The notes beneath the pieces were generated by a model. That model searched no databases. It saw nothing but the letters and a program-made list of their open reading frames with translations, and was not told the DNA's origin. From a virus: DNA of 64,000 nt. The stretch covers positions 1-64,000 of IMG/VR virus record IMGVR_UViG_3300021185_002756, one strand, 5' to 3'. Position numbers and translations under genes: made by a program. Numbering within the stretch: the stretch's first letter is position 1; every line of letters begins with the position of its first letter. Shown piece by piece: positions 1 through 6,458 of the stretch.

Positions 1-1
1 G

Positions 2-106
2 CTTGTAGACTTCGACTTGTGTTACAATTTCTTTTTCAGGCTTCCAAGAGCAACTACTTAACAGTAGCAGACTCAATAGACTTGAAAAAACTATCAATTT
101 TTTCAT
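2..106 (-). CDS. Rz1-like outer-membrane spanin lipoprotein (partial, runs off left edge)
   Basis: The 35 visible codons start at ATG 106-104 and encode a Lys-rich start, a Leu/Ser-rich hydrophobic core and a lipobox LSSC near residue 19, followed by a charged region. This is a lipoprotein signal peptide. The start lies out of frame inside the end of the coiled-coil i-spanin gene, the classical Rz/Rz1 overlap. The expected role is the outer-membrane spanin subunit that fuses inner and outer membranes at lysis. The C-terminus lies outside the window. The lipobox and overlap are seen; the function is inferred from architecture. Confidence 0.75.
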   Translation of the reverse strand, partial: MKKLIVFSSLLSLLLLSSCSWKPEKEIVTQVEVYK

Positions 107-431
107 TTATTCTCTTTTCAGATGCTAATGGATCTGCTAAACTGTTTTTAACTAGATCAGTTTTTGCCAACAGGTCCTTGATTACTGTGTTTGCTTCACG
201 TGCTTTTTTTAAGTTGTCTGTGAGTTCTTGAGATAACTTTGCTTGTTTCACTGCATTCTCATTCATTGCAGTGATCTTTGCTGATAAACTTTTATTACTA
301 GATTCTAAGTTAGCATTATTAGTTCGCAGTGTTGCTATACGTGCTTGCGTATCCTTATAATAAAGATACACTCCGTATCCGCAACCTGTAAGTATTGCAA
401 GTATTATTAATAATGCGTATATTCTAGCCAT
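54..431 (-). CDS. Rz-like inner-membrane spanin (i-spanin)
   Basis: This 125-aa protein has an N-terminal transmembrane segment (about residues 4-25) followed by a long coiled coil rich in Asn, Lys, Leu and Glu. That matches the i-spanin plan of a membrane anchor plus periplasmic coiled coil. It overlaps the end of the lysozyme gene by one base, and its 3' end contains the start of a lipoprotein ORF in another frame. Size, topology and position beside lysozyme support a spanin role. No sequence family was recognised beyond that. Confidence 0.7.
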   Translation of the reverse strand: MARIYALLIILAILTGCGYGVYLYYKDTQARIATLRTNNANLESSNKSLSAKITAMNENAVKQAKLSQELTDNLKKAREANTVIKDLLAKTDLVKNSLADPLASEKRINEKIDSFFKSIESATVK

Positions 432-883
432 TAGTCGTCTATCTGTACTGCTCTCATACGTGCTACCAGTCTGTCTGCACGTTTTGTTACTTGTTTGTAC
501 CAGTTTGAATCAACCATTTCATCTGCAGCTGAGTTCCAATCTTTGGCATCTACTCCACGTTTCATTCCTTTAAACTTGCTTAGTCTCGGTCGGCCCATAT
601 TGAACATCATGTTAGCAATTATCAGTTGGACTTCTTCTGGGAGGTCATCAAAGTCAGGATATAGTCGCTCGCAGTCGGCAAGGACGGTTTGGACGTCACT
701 GTCAAAGGCTGAATTGCATCTATCTTCTGAGACAGGCGTTCCAACCGGTTGTCCATGTTCTGGATCACTATCAATAACCAAATGACCAATACCAAAAGTA
801 GGCAAGCCGAGATGGTCGAGGTATATTTCATTAACTGAGCCTTCGTCATATGCAATCTCTTCTCTAAGTTTATCAATGTCCAT
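431..883 (-). CDS. T4-type lysozyme (GH24 endolysin)
   Basis: This 150-aa protein aligns by eye with phage T4 lysozyme. The catalytic Glu is in a DEG motif near residue 14, the Asp near 23 and the Thr in TFGIGH near 29, giving the E-8aa-D-5aa-T triad of GH24. C-terminal motifs NMMFNMG and SNWYKQVTKRADR match the T4 NMVFQMG and SRWYNQTPNRAKR regions. It hydrolyses murein at lysis. It has no signal peptide, so it needs a holin. SD AGAAGGAA lies upstream of ATG 883. Confidence 0.93.
   Translation of the reverse strand: MDIDKLREEIAYDEGSVNEIYLDHLGLPTFGIGHLVIDSDPEHGQPVGTPVSEDRCNSAFDSDVQTVLADCERLYPDFDDLPEEVQLIIANMMFNMGRPRLSKFKGMKRGVDAKDWNSAADEMVDSNWYKQVTKRADRLVARMRAVQIDD
622..876 (-). CDS. Membrane ORF nested out of frame in the lysozyme gene (holin/antiholin candidate)
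   Basis: An 84-codon ORF (TTG at 876, or ATG at 849 giving 75 aa) lies wholly inside the lysozyme gene in another frame. It has one strongly hydrophobic segment (CLLLVLVIWLLIVI) flanked by charges, then an amphipathic helix. No other holin is visible in the cassette. The frame may be open by chance, so this is a candidate only. Confidence 0.3.
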   Translation of the reverse strand: MINLEKRLHMTKAQLMKYTSTISACLLLVLVIWLLIVIQNMDNRLERLSQKIDAIQPLTVTSKPSLPTASDYILTLMTSQKKSN

Positions 884-1565
884 AGTTCTTTCCTTCTGTT
901 GTAACCATATTTATGTACTTTGCGGCCTCTGCATGTGCTTTTTCCAGTGGATGTCCTTGTGCTCCTATTTCATATTTTTTGTGTTTACTCCAACTGAGAA
1001 AGTCTAATTTTTCAAATGTAGTAATATGCGGACTTACTTGTTCATGTAACTTTCCTATTGCATCATTCCATTTGGAGTTAGCAAAATTTAACATTTTATC
1101 AACATTATTTGAATATTTTGAATCTAAACATGTCATTATGAAATCTATATTGTTTTGTTTCAGTAAGGAAATTGCACTGTGCATATGTTGTAAGTTACGA
1201 TAAGTGTTCCAAACTTCACTATCAATGTGTTTGAAAAAATAATGACTTAATTTATGATCGTGACGTGGATGAACTGTTTTCCATCTATCAGAATCAATAT
1301 CAACATAATCAAATCTTTCAAAGTATGTCCAGTTTACGATAAAAAGCGTTTCTGGACGTAACCTATTTGCTATTTGCCAGCCAATATATTGGTTACCCAC
1401 TCCTCCAAGTGCGAAGCAGTGATATTTGCAACCGACTGTGCGTGAAAGTATAGACGGCCATGTTTGTGTACTATGAGCAAAGTCATCAGTGTGGTCAGGA
1501 CAATCAGTCAGCTCGTCGCCTCTGGTGAAACTATCGCCAAAAGCGATAATATTTTTATAGGACAT
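873..1565 (-). CDS. SGNH/GDSL-like hydrolase
   Basis: This 230-aa protein has block I GDSF (residues 10-13), a Gly/Asn block GGVGNQY near 55, and a C-terminal GHPLEKAH that would supply the catalytic His. These are the SGNH esterase/lipase marks. It has no signal peptide. It overlaps the lysozyme start by 11 nt. A second member of the family lies at 24050-24733 with the same HPLEEAHEAA ending. The substrate is unknown; acyl groups on host or phage surface glycans are possible (inference). Confidence 0.7.
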   Translation of the reverse strand: MSYKNIIAFGDSFTRGDELTDCPDHTDDFAHSTQTWPSILSRTVGCKYHCFALGGVGNQYIGWQIANRLRPETLFIVNWTYFERFDYVDIDSDRWKTVHPRHDHKLSHYFFKHIDSEVWNTYRNLQHMHSAISLLKQNNIDFIMTCLDSKYSNNVDKMLNFANSKWNDAIGKLHEQVSPHITTFEKLDFLSWSKHKKYEIGAQGHPLEKAHAEAAKYINMVTTEGKNYGH

Positions 1566-2114
1566 TTAGATTCCCGCGTTTAACAAAAACTTTTCTAAGG
1601 CTCTGTCTTTTTTGCCTTTGTTGTATATAGTCTTGTATGGAATCCCAGCGGCAGTTCTCATCTCGTTTAGTTCAAACTGTTCACGTTCTCTGTATGTCTT
1701 GGGTGAAGTAGGTACTATCATGTTGAACTGTTCCACAGTAAAAGGCATTTCTTTGCCTCTGTAGCCCATGGTCCAGCCGTCACCTTCGTACTCTGTTAGT
1801 GTGTTAAAATCATCTAGCAAGGTGGCTAAGTTGTCAGCAGTGTAGTTTCTACGTTTAAGTTCGATATATACCAGGAATCTATTTGGCTTTACTTCACCTG
1901 GGCTCATATCAGCATCTAGTACAAAGTCATAGCCTTTTTCGAACCAGTTGACCAAGTCTACTGCGGCTTGTCTGTCACGGACATAAAAACTTGCAACAAC
2001 TATCTCGTCGTCATCGCCCATCTTACTTGAAAAGTCATCAACATACATTGTGCTTTTCATCATACCTGCTAGGTCTTTGTAACCTAAACCTTCTGTTAAA
2101 TTAAACTTGGACAT
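1566..2114 (-). CDS. Conserved phage protein of unknown function
   Basis: About 182 aa from the ATG at 2114. An upstream in-frame ATG at 2150 would overlap the previous gene by 50 nt rather than 14. The protein is soluble, with mixed alpha/beta composition and a basic C-terminus. It has no recognised motif. It sits between the SGNH gene and an acidic-tailed protein behind a late promoter, so a virion-assembly role is possible but unproven. Confidence 0.6.
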   Translation of the reverse strand: MSKFNLTEGLGYKDLAGMMKSTMYVDDFSSKMGDDDEIVVASFYVRDRQAAVDLVNWFEKGYDFVLDADMSPGEVKPNRFLVYIELKRRNYTADNLATLLDDFNTLTEYEGDGWTMGYRGKEMPFTVEQFNMIVPTSPKTYREREQFELNEMRTAAGIPYKTIYNKGKKDRALEKFLLNAGI

Positions 2115-2676
2115 CGATATTAGCATCCATTTCTTGTTGTGCGTCTGCATCCATAACCTGTTGCTGATCTAAGTCTGCATTGTATGCGTCATCAAGATCC
2201 TGCAGATCAACTGTTTCATCTTCAAGTTCGATTGCCCCAGTTCTTATGTCTTGCATAAGACTTTTTGGCATAATAATTTCTACCAACCAAATTGGCTTTT
2301 CAATCAGTCTAGCAACCTTTGTGCCTGCCTTAAAGTCGCTTGGTGATTTAACTTTCACTGGAACTTTCATTTTGGTTTTCTTCCATTTAACTTCACAATC
2401 AAATGGCAATAAACGCATTGCTCCTCTTGGGTCCGGCATAAGTTGTTCTGGCCATAGAAATGTACATGAAGTTTTGTATGGACCTTGTTCAGGACCAGCA
2501 ACAAGCTCTCCTAGTTCCCAATTGCGAAATGCAAATATATCCAGCTCGTTCATCACACGTTCAAAGTCTAATAGTATTTTCATACTACCATCACTCATGT
2601 AGATGCCCTTGATGTTATCTGCTACCATCCAATAGTCGGAACCGTCTTTGAAAAATTTATTATCGTCGAGTGACAT
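2101..2676 (-). CDS. Late protein with acidic Gln/Asp-rich tail, unknown function
   Basis: This 191-aa protein has a globular part rich in Trp, Phe and Pro (residues 1-150). Its last 40 residues are almost entirely Asp, Glu, Gln and Ala. The start at 2676 follows a T4-like late promoter core (TAAATACTG, 2701-2709). The acidic tail resembles tails of phage assembly or single-strand-DNA-binding proteins, but no family was recognised. Confidence 0.65.
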   Translation of the reverse strand: MSLDDNKFFKDGSDYWMVADNIKGIYMSDGSMKILLDFERVMNELDIFAFRNWELGELVAGPEQGPYKTSCTFLWPEQLMPDPRGAMRLLPFDCEVKWKKTKMKVPVKVKSPSDFKAGTKVARLIEKPIWLVEIIMPKSLMQDIRTGAIELEDETVDLQDLDDAYNADLDQQQVMDADAQQEMDANIDVQV

Positions 2677-2700
2677 CTGTGGCCTTTTGTTTTACGTTAA

Positions 2701-2709
2701 CAGTATTTA
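2701..2709 (-). promoter_or_regulatory. T4-like late promoter
   Basis: The minus strand reads GCTAAATACTG, matching the TAAATA core of T4 late promoters, about 25 nt upstream of ATG 2676. The same core precedes other structural genes here. Confidence 0.5.
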
Positions 2710-2840
2710 GCCCAATTTGTCTTTGTGGCCACTAATATATTTAGCGGTGCATATCAAAACTTTACACATGTTATTTCTTATTTGTTTTTGTTTTAAATAT
2801 TATTGTGGGTAGCGAACAACACTTAACCTTAGGAGATACA

Positions 2841-3563
2841 ATGTCTCGAGCGAAACGCAAAGCAAAATATCAAAGACAACTACAACAAGACAACACAATA
2901 AATTTTAACCAAGCACTAAAACGCAAACACATTGAACTTCGTCCGAAGTCAATCAATCAAGAAAACCTTATAACCAGCCTACTAGATCCACAAACCAACA
3001 TCACTGTGGCGACTGGACCTGCGGGCACGGGTAAAACTTATCTTGCAATGTTAGCGGCTATAAAAGCATTTAGAGATGGTGCATGTGAACGTATTGTATT
3101 GACTCGCCCAGCAGTGGGTGTCGATGATGAAAAGCATGGCTTTCTGCCTGGTGACTTGAATAGTAAAATGGAGCCGTGGACCAGACCTTTGTTTGATGTA
3201 CTGCGAGAATTCTACACTAAAAAAGAAATAGCACGTATGTTAGATGAACAAACTATTGAAATATCACCATTGGCTTTCATGAGAGGAAGAACATTCAAGG
3301 ATGCCTGGATTATAGCAGATGAAATGCAAAATGCAACACCTAGTCAAATGAAAATGCTAATGACACGCATAGGCGAGAACAGCAAAATAGTAATCACAGG
3401 AGATGTTGAACAAACGGATAGAACCGTACATAACAACGGACTGATAGACTTATGTAAACGATTAGAAACACGTCGTGATGGACTAAGTGTATGCTATATG
3501 AACAATAGAGATATCCAAAGACATCCTATCATTGACACAGTATTGGAGATCTACGCAACTTAA
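2841..3563 (+). CDS. phoH: PhoH-like P-loop ATPase
   Basis: This is a 240-aa protein. A longer frame from GTG 2805 is open, but the SD TTAGGAGATACA sits directly before ATG 2841. Walker A GPAGTGKT is at residues 59-66 and Walker B IIADEMQ near 157-163, with the PhoH-type TRPAVG and TGDVEQTD motifs. PhoH is a predicted ATPase/RNA-associated helicase-like protein common in marine T4-like phages; its role is not settled. It is an isolated plus-strand gene between minus-strand blocks. Confidence 0.93.
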   Translation: MSRAKRKAKYQRQLQQDNTINFNQALKRKHIELRPKSINQENLITSLLDPQTNITVATGPAGTGKTYLAMLAAIKAFRDGACERIVLTRPAVGVDDEKHGFLPGDLNSKMEPWTRPLFDVLREFYTKKEIARMLDEQTIEISPLAFMRGRTFKDAWIIADEMQNATPSQMKMLMTRIGENSKIVITGDVEQTDRTVHNNGLIDLCKRLETRRDGLSVCYMNNRDIQRHPIIDTVLEIYAT

Positions 3564-3567
3564 AAAT

Positions 3568-3670
3568 TGGCTCTGGGGGTAGGAGTCGAACCTACAAGGT
3601 TAAATATATTGCAGTACATTCAACCACACGGTTAACAGCCGTGCGTGTTTACCAATTTCACCACCCCAGA
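3568..3670 (-). tRNA. tRNA with GUU (Asn) anticodon and long, class II-type variable arm
   Basis: The cloverleaf was folded by hand on the minus strand. The 7-bp acceptor is TCTGGGG/CCCCAGA with discriminator G and encoded CCA (3570-3568). The D arm has a GTG/CAC stem with TTGG. The anticodon stem is CACGG/CCGTG with loop CTGTTAA, so the anticodon is GUU. The T arm is GTAGG-TTCGACT-CCTAC. The variable region is about 31 nt and forms GGTTGAA/TTTAACC. Normal tRNA-Asn has a 4-5 nt variable loop. The D-arm sequence looks Leu-like, while U1-A72, G73 and the anticodon loop look Asn-like. It starts 6 nt after the synthetase-like gene on the same strand. Confidence 0.85.
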
Positions 3671-3676
3671 TTATTC

Positions 3677-4507
3677 TTATACCTTGTTGATTTTTTCTAG
3701 TGCAGGGATCATACGTGTAACACCTATGCCTCCGCCTACTCTTTGAAAGAAGTCAAACTCTAAAAACTTTTCTAGTTCTGCTTCAACTCTTTCCTTACCA
3801 AACAGTTTGAATAGTAACTCTGCATACTCTCCGCCTACAATACTATGGAATGTATCTCTCATCATATCAACATCACATGAACGTTCTGCTGATCCAATAG
3901 TTTCCATACCACCTAGTATAACATCCATCTTCTTTGCAGTATTGCCATCATCATTTCTAGCCATGTTCCAAAATGGGCTTGTTAGTTCGGGGAAGTTTGT
4001 AATAAGTGTTTGACCAAACTGTTCTTCCATCTTTAGTTCGTGTTCTGCTTCCATTTCTACGTCAGTACCGAGTCCAAAGTGTTGTTGCCATTCAGCATAG
4101 GTCTTTTCTGTAATGTTGCCAAAGCCTAAGTATTCACATAGTTCATACTCCATTGCTTTTAGATCATCTACATTACCTGGCATTTCAAATTCAAACATTG
4201 GAAATATTATATCGTGTCTACCTGGAATTGCATTTGGTTCCTGTCTGTAGGAAGTTGAGACACAAAAAAAGCCCTTTGCTGAGGGCTGACTTAGTAATTC
4301 ATGTTCTAACCACATCTGGCCTGTTTGTGGTAGTGGCCAAACATTGCCTGCATAGTTGTAAGTTGCTACATTGAATGGATCTTCGCATGCGGCTAGTATT
4401 GATAATCTGTTTTGTGTGTGTACTTCAAGAAATCCTTTTTCCAAAAAAAATGACCTTAAAAGGCCAACTGTCTCTGTGAATTTACTTGGGTCTATTAGTT
4501 GCGTCAT
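3677..4507 (-). CDS. Core-only class II aminoacyl-tRNA synthetase-like protein (AspRS/AsnRS/AsnA type)
   Basis: This 276-aa protein begins directly with a motif 1-like helix (FFLEKGFLEV). Motif 2 follows (YRQE at residues 87-90, H98, then the FEFE strand), and it ends with motif 3 GGGIGVTR (258-265). These are the ATP-binding motifs of the class II Asp/Asn/Lys group. GGGIG-R also recalls asparagine synthetase AsnA. There is no OB-fold or other anticodon-binding domain. SD AAAGGAAAA precedes ATG 4507. The unusual GUU tRNA lies immediately downstream, so co-expression is likely. It may charge that tRNA, make asparagine, or modify another acceptor; the sequence cannot decide. Confidence 0.8.
   Translation of the reverse strand: MTQLIDPSKFTETVGLLRSFFLEKGFLEVHTQNRLSILAACEDPFNVATYNYAGNVWPLPQTGQMWLEHELLSQPSAKGFFCVSTSYRQEPNAIPGRHDIIFPMFEFEMPGNVDDLKAMEYELCEYLGFGNITEKTYAEWQQHFGLGTDVEMEAEHELKMEEQFGQTLITNFPELTSPFWNMARNDDGNTAKKMDVILGGMETIGSAERSCDVDMMRDTFHSIVGGEYAELLFKLFGKERVEAELEKFLEFDFFQRVGGGIGVTRMIPALEKINKV
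4264..4287 (-). terminator. Terminator-like hairpin inside the synthetase-like gene
   Basis: The minus strand reads AGCCCT-CAGCAA-AGGGCT followed by seven T. This is a textbook intrinsic terminator or attenuator shape lying in frame inside the coding sequence (residues about 72-80). It may be coincidental. Confidence 0.35.
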
Positions 4508-4570
4508 TGCTTTTCCTTTTTTTGCCTAAAAAAAATTTGCCCAAAAAAAATTGGACGTTACTTGTTCATC

Positions 4571-4580
4571 GAGTTATTTA
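4571..4580 (-). promoter_or_regulatory. Late promoter-like element upstream of the synthetase-like/tRNA unit
   Basis: The minus strand reads AATAAATAAC just beyond the 27-aa ORF stop and about 65 nt upstream of ATG 4507. It matches the TAAATA late core used elsewhere in the window. Confidence 0.35.
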
Positions 4581-4664
4581 TTATAGTTTGCCTTTTCCTG
4601 ACAAATACTGTACAGTTGGCTGTGGCTTGAACCATCTTTGTAATAGTTTCTCTAACCAATTCAT
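4581..4664 (-). CDS. 27-aa amphipathic micropeptide
   Basis: The ORF at ATG 4664 encodes a Trp/Leu/Lys-rich amphipathic N-terminal half. A strong SD TTAGGAGAG stands 6 nt before the start. It lies between the Na/Pi transporter-like gene and the synthetase-like gene and fills a 168-nt gap otherwise without coding. Its function is unknown. Confidence 0.5.
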   Translation of the reverse strand: MNWLEKLLQRWFKPQPTVQYLSGKGKL

Positions 4665-4675
4665 ATCTTACTCTC

Positions 4676-5143
4676 CTAAAACTTATTCAAAAATCTTGCT
4701 ATGTGGTGCACCCATGGCAACAACATTATAGCCATAAACATGTTGGCACCTGTGTGTGCTATTGCTATCCTAAGTGTATCGCCTTTGGGCATACCATCGC
4801 TCACAAAAAAACCGGCTAACCAAATGGTGCCGGTGGTTCCGATGTTTGCGCCTAACACTGCCGCTATGGCTGCGGGCAGAGGCAATGCCCCTGAGGCTAC
4901 CAGTGCAATTATTGCCGTTGTACTTAAACTTGAACTTTGCCAAAGCAGTGTCATTACAATACCACCAAGGAACATATAGATTGGATTGCCCAAAAAGAAG
5001 TTCAAATGTTCCAAGTTACCCATTGACTTCATGCCACCTGAGAACATCTTCAGCCCTATATAAAATACTACCAGTCCAACAAGAGCCGTCATTATGGGAT
5101 TGCCTAAGTCCATCCTACACACCTTTTTAATAAGTTTGTTCAT
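4676..5143 (-). CDS. Half-size Na+/phosphate cotransporter-like protein (NptA/PNaS family)
   Basis: This 155-aa membrane protein contains one copy of the family repeat: GLKMFSGGMK, then QSSSLSTTAII (the QSSS signature, about residues 69-79), then GANIGTT near 99. Family members normally carry two inverted repeats, each with a QSSS motif, and often a PhoU domain. This one carries a single repeat with about four membrane segments. SD AAAGGAAC precedes ATG 5143. A role in phosphate uptake during infection is plausible if it dimerises (inference). Confidence 0.75.
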   Translation of the reverse strand: MNKLIKKVCRMDLGNPIMTALVGLVVFYIGLKMFSGGMKSMGNLEHLNFFLGNPIYMFLGGIVMTLLWQSSSLSTTAIIALVASGALPLPAAIAAVLGANIGTTGTIWLAGFFVSDGMPKGDTLRIAIAHTGANMFMAIMLLPWVHHIARFLNKF

Positions 5144-5194
5144 TTATAGTTCCTTTTACAAACTTTATTTAAGCCTATAAATGTTACAGTTTTA

Positions 5195-5791
5195 TTACAT
5201 TTGGGTAATTTGCTTATAAACTTCCAACCAATTTTTACATATTGGATAATCAACATCTGCATTCATGTTGTGTCCATGTTCAATCAGTATAGGCTTTAGA
5301 CCAAATCTCAAACCAGCAGTTGCATTTTCAACTTTGTCCTCTAACCAGTAACAGTTTGAACCTGCATACTTGCTCAGTGCTTCATCTTTGTCTGCACCTG
5401 TGTCTAAACATACCAGTTTAGTAAAAGCAGTTTTACCAAACATTTTTTGTAGATTCATTTCACGCAGTTTGTATGCATTTTCATCGAGACTTAAACTTGT
5501 TATGCATATAAATGTATAACCATGTTGTTCATGTAGTCTTTTGACCCAGTACATTGCATCTCTCAGTACTGGTAGAAATCCTATTGCGGCACTTTCATTA
5601 AAGGTCTTAACAAGTTTTTTTACTTGCTCTTTTGGAATACCATAACGTTCAGCCATATCATATTTGAACTGGTATCCTTCTGTAGTTTCAAATCCATGTT
5701 GTATCATCCAACAATTGAATGCCCACTCCCAATCTAGTAGTACACCATCGCAGTCTGTAAGTATTGTTTTTTCGTATTTGTTATATTTCAT
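5195..5791 (-). CDS. HAD-superfamily phosphatase (5'-nucleotidase-like)
   Basis: This 198-aa protein has HAD motif I as TDCDGVLLDW near residues 12-21 (nucleophile and acid/base Asp), a TSLS motif II near 100, and a WLEDK motif IV region near 154. The size and cap position resemble cytosolic 5'(3')-deoxyribonucleotidases. It lies in a nucleotide-metabolism-rich minus-strand operon region. Confidence 0.75.
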   Translation of the reverse strand: MKYNKYEKTILTDCDGVLLDWEWAFNCWMIQHGFETTEGYQFKYDMAERYGIPKEQVKKLVKTFNESAAIGFLPVLRDAMYWVKRLHEQHGYTFICITSLSLDENAYKLREMNLQKMFGKTAFTKLVCLDTGADKDEALSKYAGSNCYWLEDKVENATAGLRFGLKPILIEHGHNMNADVDYPICKNWLEVYKQITQM

Positions 5792-5809
5792 TTACATCTT
5801 TCTTTCTAT

Positions 5810-6022
5810 CTATATTGTCATCGGCAACTTTGGATACGGTGTTGCTATACCGTTTTGGTTGTCTAAGTACGTGCATATAAACTCTAGCATTACTGATTCA
5901 TGCATGGTCAAATAATAATCCAATGCTTCAAAACCAATTGCATCTTCGTAAACAAAATCATGTATGTAGTTTTTGCTAACGTAATCTTCTATTGCTAATC
6001 TTTCAGTTGCTATTGTAAACAT
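5810..6022 (-). CDS. Small early protein, unknown function
   Basis: A 70-aa protein from ATG 6022, chosen because SD AAAGGAAAC lies just upstream; the longer frame to 6061 would enter the promoter. It is acidic and aromatic-rich with no known motif. It is the first gene after the promoter at 6049-6077. Confidence 0.6.
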   Translation of the reverse strand: MFTIATERLAIEDYVSKNYIHDFVYEDAIGFEALDYYLTMHESVMLEFICTYLDNQNGIATPYPKLPMTI

Positions 6023-6048
6023 GTGTTTCCTTTTTCTTATTATGCTGT

Positions 6049-6077
6049 TATAATAACACACTTTAAGAATAAGTCAA
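6049..6077 (-). promoter_or_regulatory. Sigma70-type early promoter
   Basis: The minus strand has -35 TTGACT (6077-6072) preceded by AAAAAGG, a 16-nt spacer ending TGTGT, and -10 TATTAT (6055-6050). It belongs to the repeated early promoter family. Confidence 0.75.
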
Positions 6078-6108
6078 CCTTTTTCTACGATTTGGCATAA
6101 CTATCATG

Positions 6109-6118
6109 CTAAATAAAC
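6109..6118 (+). promoter_or_regulatory. T4-like late promoter upstream of the riboswitch
   Basis: The plus strand reads CTAAATAAAC, a TAAATA late core, placed just upstream of the aptamer. The riboswitch transcript would begin within about 10 nt of the aptamer. Confidence 0.45.
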
Positions 6119-6120
6119 AT

Positions 6121-6170
6121 ACGTTCACCCGAGAGGGCGGAAGTAGGCAATCGCTGAAGGAACGCACCTA
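6121..6170 (+). ncRNA. Glutamine riboswitch aptamer (glnA RNA / Downstream-peptide family)
   Basis: The plus strand contains P1 CGTTC (6122-6126) pairing with GAACG (6160-6164). It also has the hairpin CCC-GAGA-GGG, the conserved GCGGAAGTAGG and the CTGAAGGAACGCACC block. These are the consensus elements of the glnA/Downstream-peptide glutamine aptamer. A 37-codon ORF follows 27 nt later. That is the arrangement reported for cyanobacterial and phage members of this RNA class. Confidence 0.9.
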
Positions 6171-6196
6171 ACCATTTACTTAGGGAGGGTGGCAAA

Positions 6197-6310
6197 ATGA
6201 CTTACAGACCATATCAATGGAAGAAGTTTGCTGACGCACGGAAACGTGCTCTAGTTCATAAAATACTGAACTATCGCAAATCGTCTTGCATATGCAAAAA
6301 AGCTAGTTAA
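6197..6310 (+). CDS. 37-aa basic peptide under glutamine riboswitch control
   Basis: ATG 6197 follows a purine-rich SD (AGGGAGGGTGG). The peptide is very basic, with KK, RKR, HK and RK clusters and two Cys near the end. In cyanobacteria, glutamine aptamers control small basic inactivating factors of glutamine synthetase. A similar role here is inferred from the riboswitch and composition, not from alignment. Its last 8 nt overlap the oppositely oriented gene at 6303-6458. Confidence 0.7.
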   Translation: MTYRPYQWKKFADARKRALVHKILNYRKSSCICKKAS

Positions 6311-6458
6311 CTTCGACGACCTTATGGAAGGGGAATACTCGAGGTTTGGTGTTTTTAATCATTTCCATGTATTCCTCTGCCTCTTTTCTAGTTTCTAATT
6401 TTGCAATTGTTACTGGATCTTCGACACGTGGTTCGTACACAATATTAAATGTCTTCAT
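6303..6458 (-). CDS. Small conserved-looking protein, unknown function
   Basis: A 51-aa protein starting at ATG 6458, which overlaps the upstream stop by 14 nt. Mixed charge, a central helix (RKEAEEYMEMIK), no family recognised. It is the last gene of the minus-strand operon and meets the riboswitch peptide tail to tail. Confidence 0.6.
   Translation of the reverse strand: MKTFNIVYEPRVEDPVTIAKLETRKEAEEYMEMIKNTKPRVFPFHKVVEVN

Noticed and set aside
3568-3670. Reading the tRNA as tRNA-Leu or tRNA-Ser because of its variable arm and D-arm
   Set aside because: The 7-nt anticodon loop CTGTTAA with U33 fixes the anticodon as GUU; no alternative register keeps the stem. The charged amino acid remains open.
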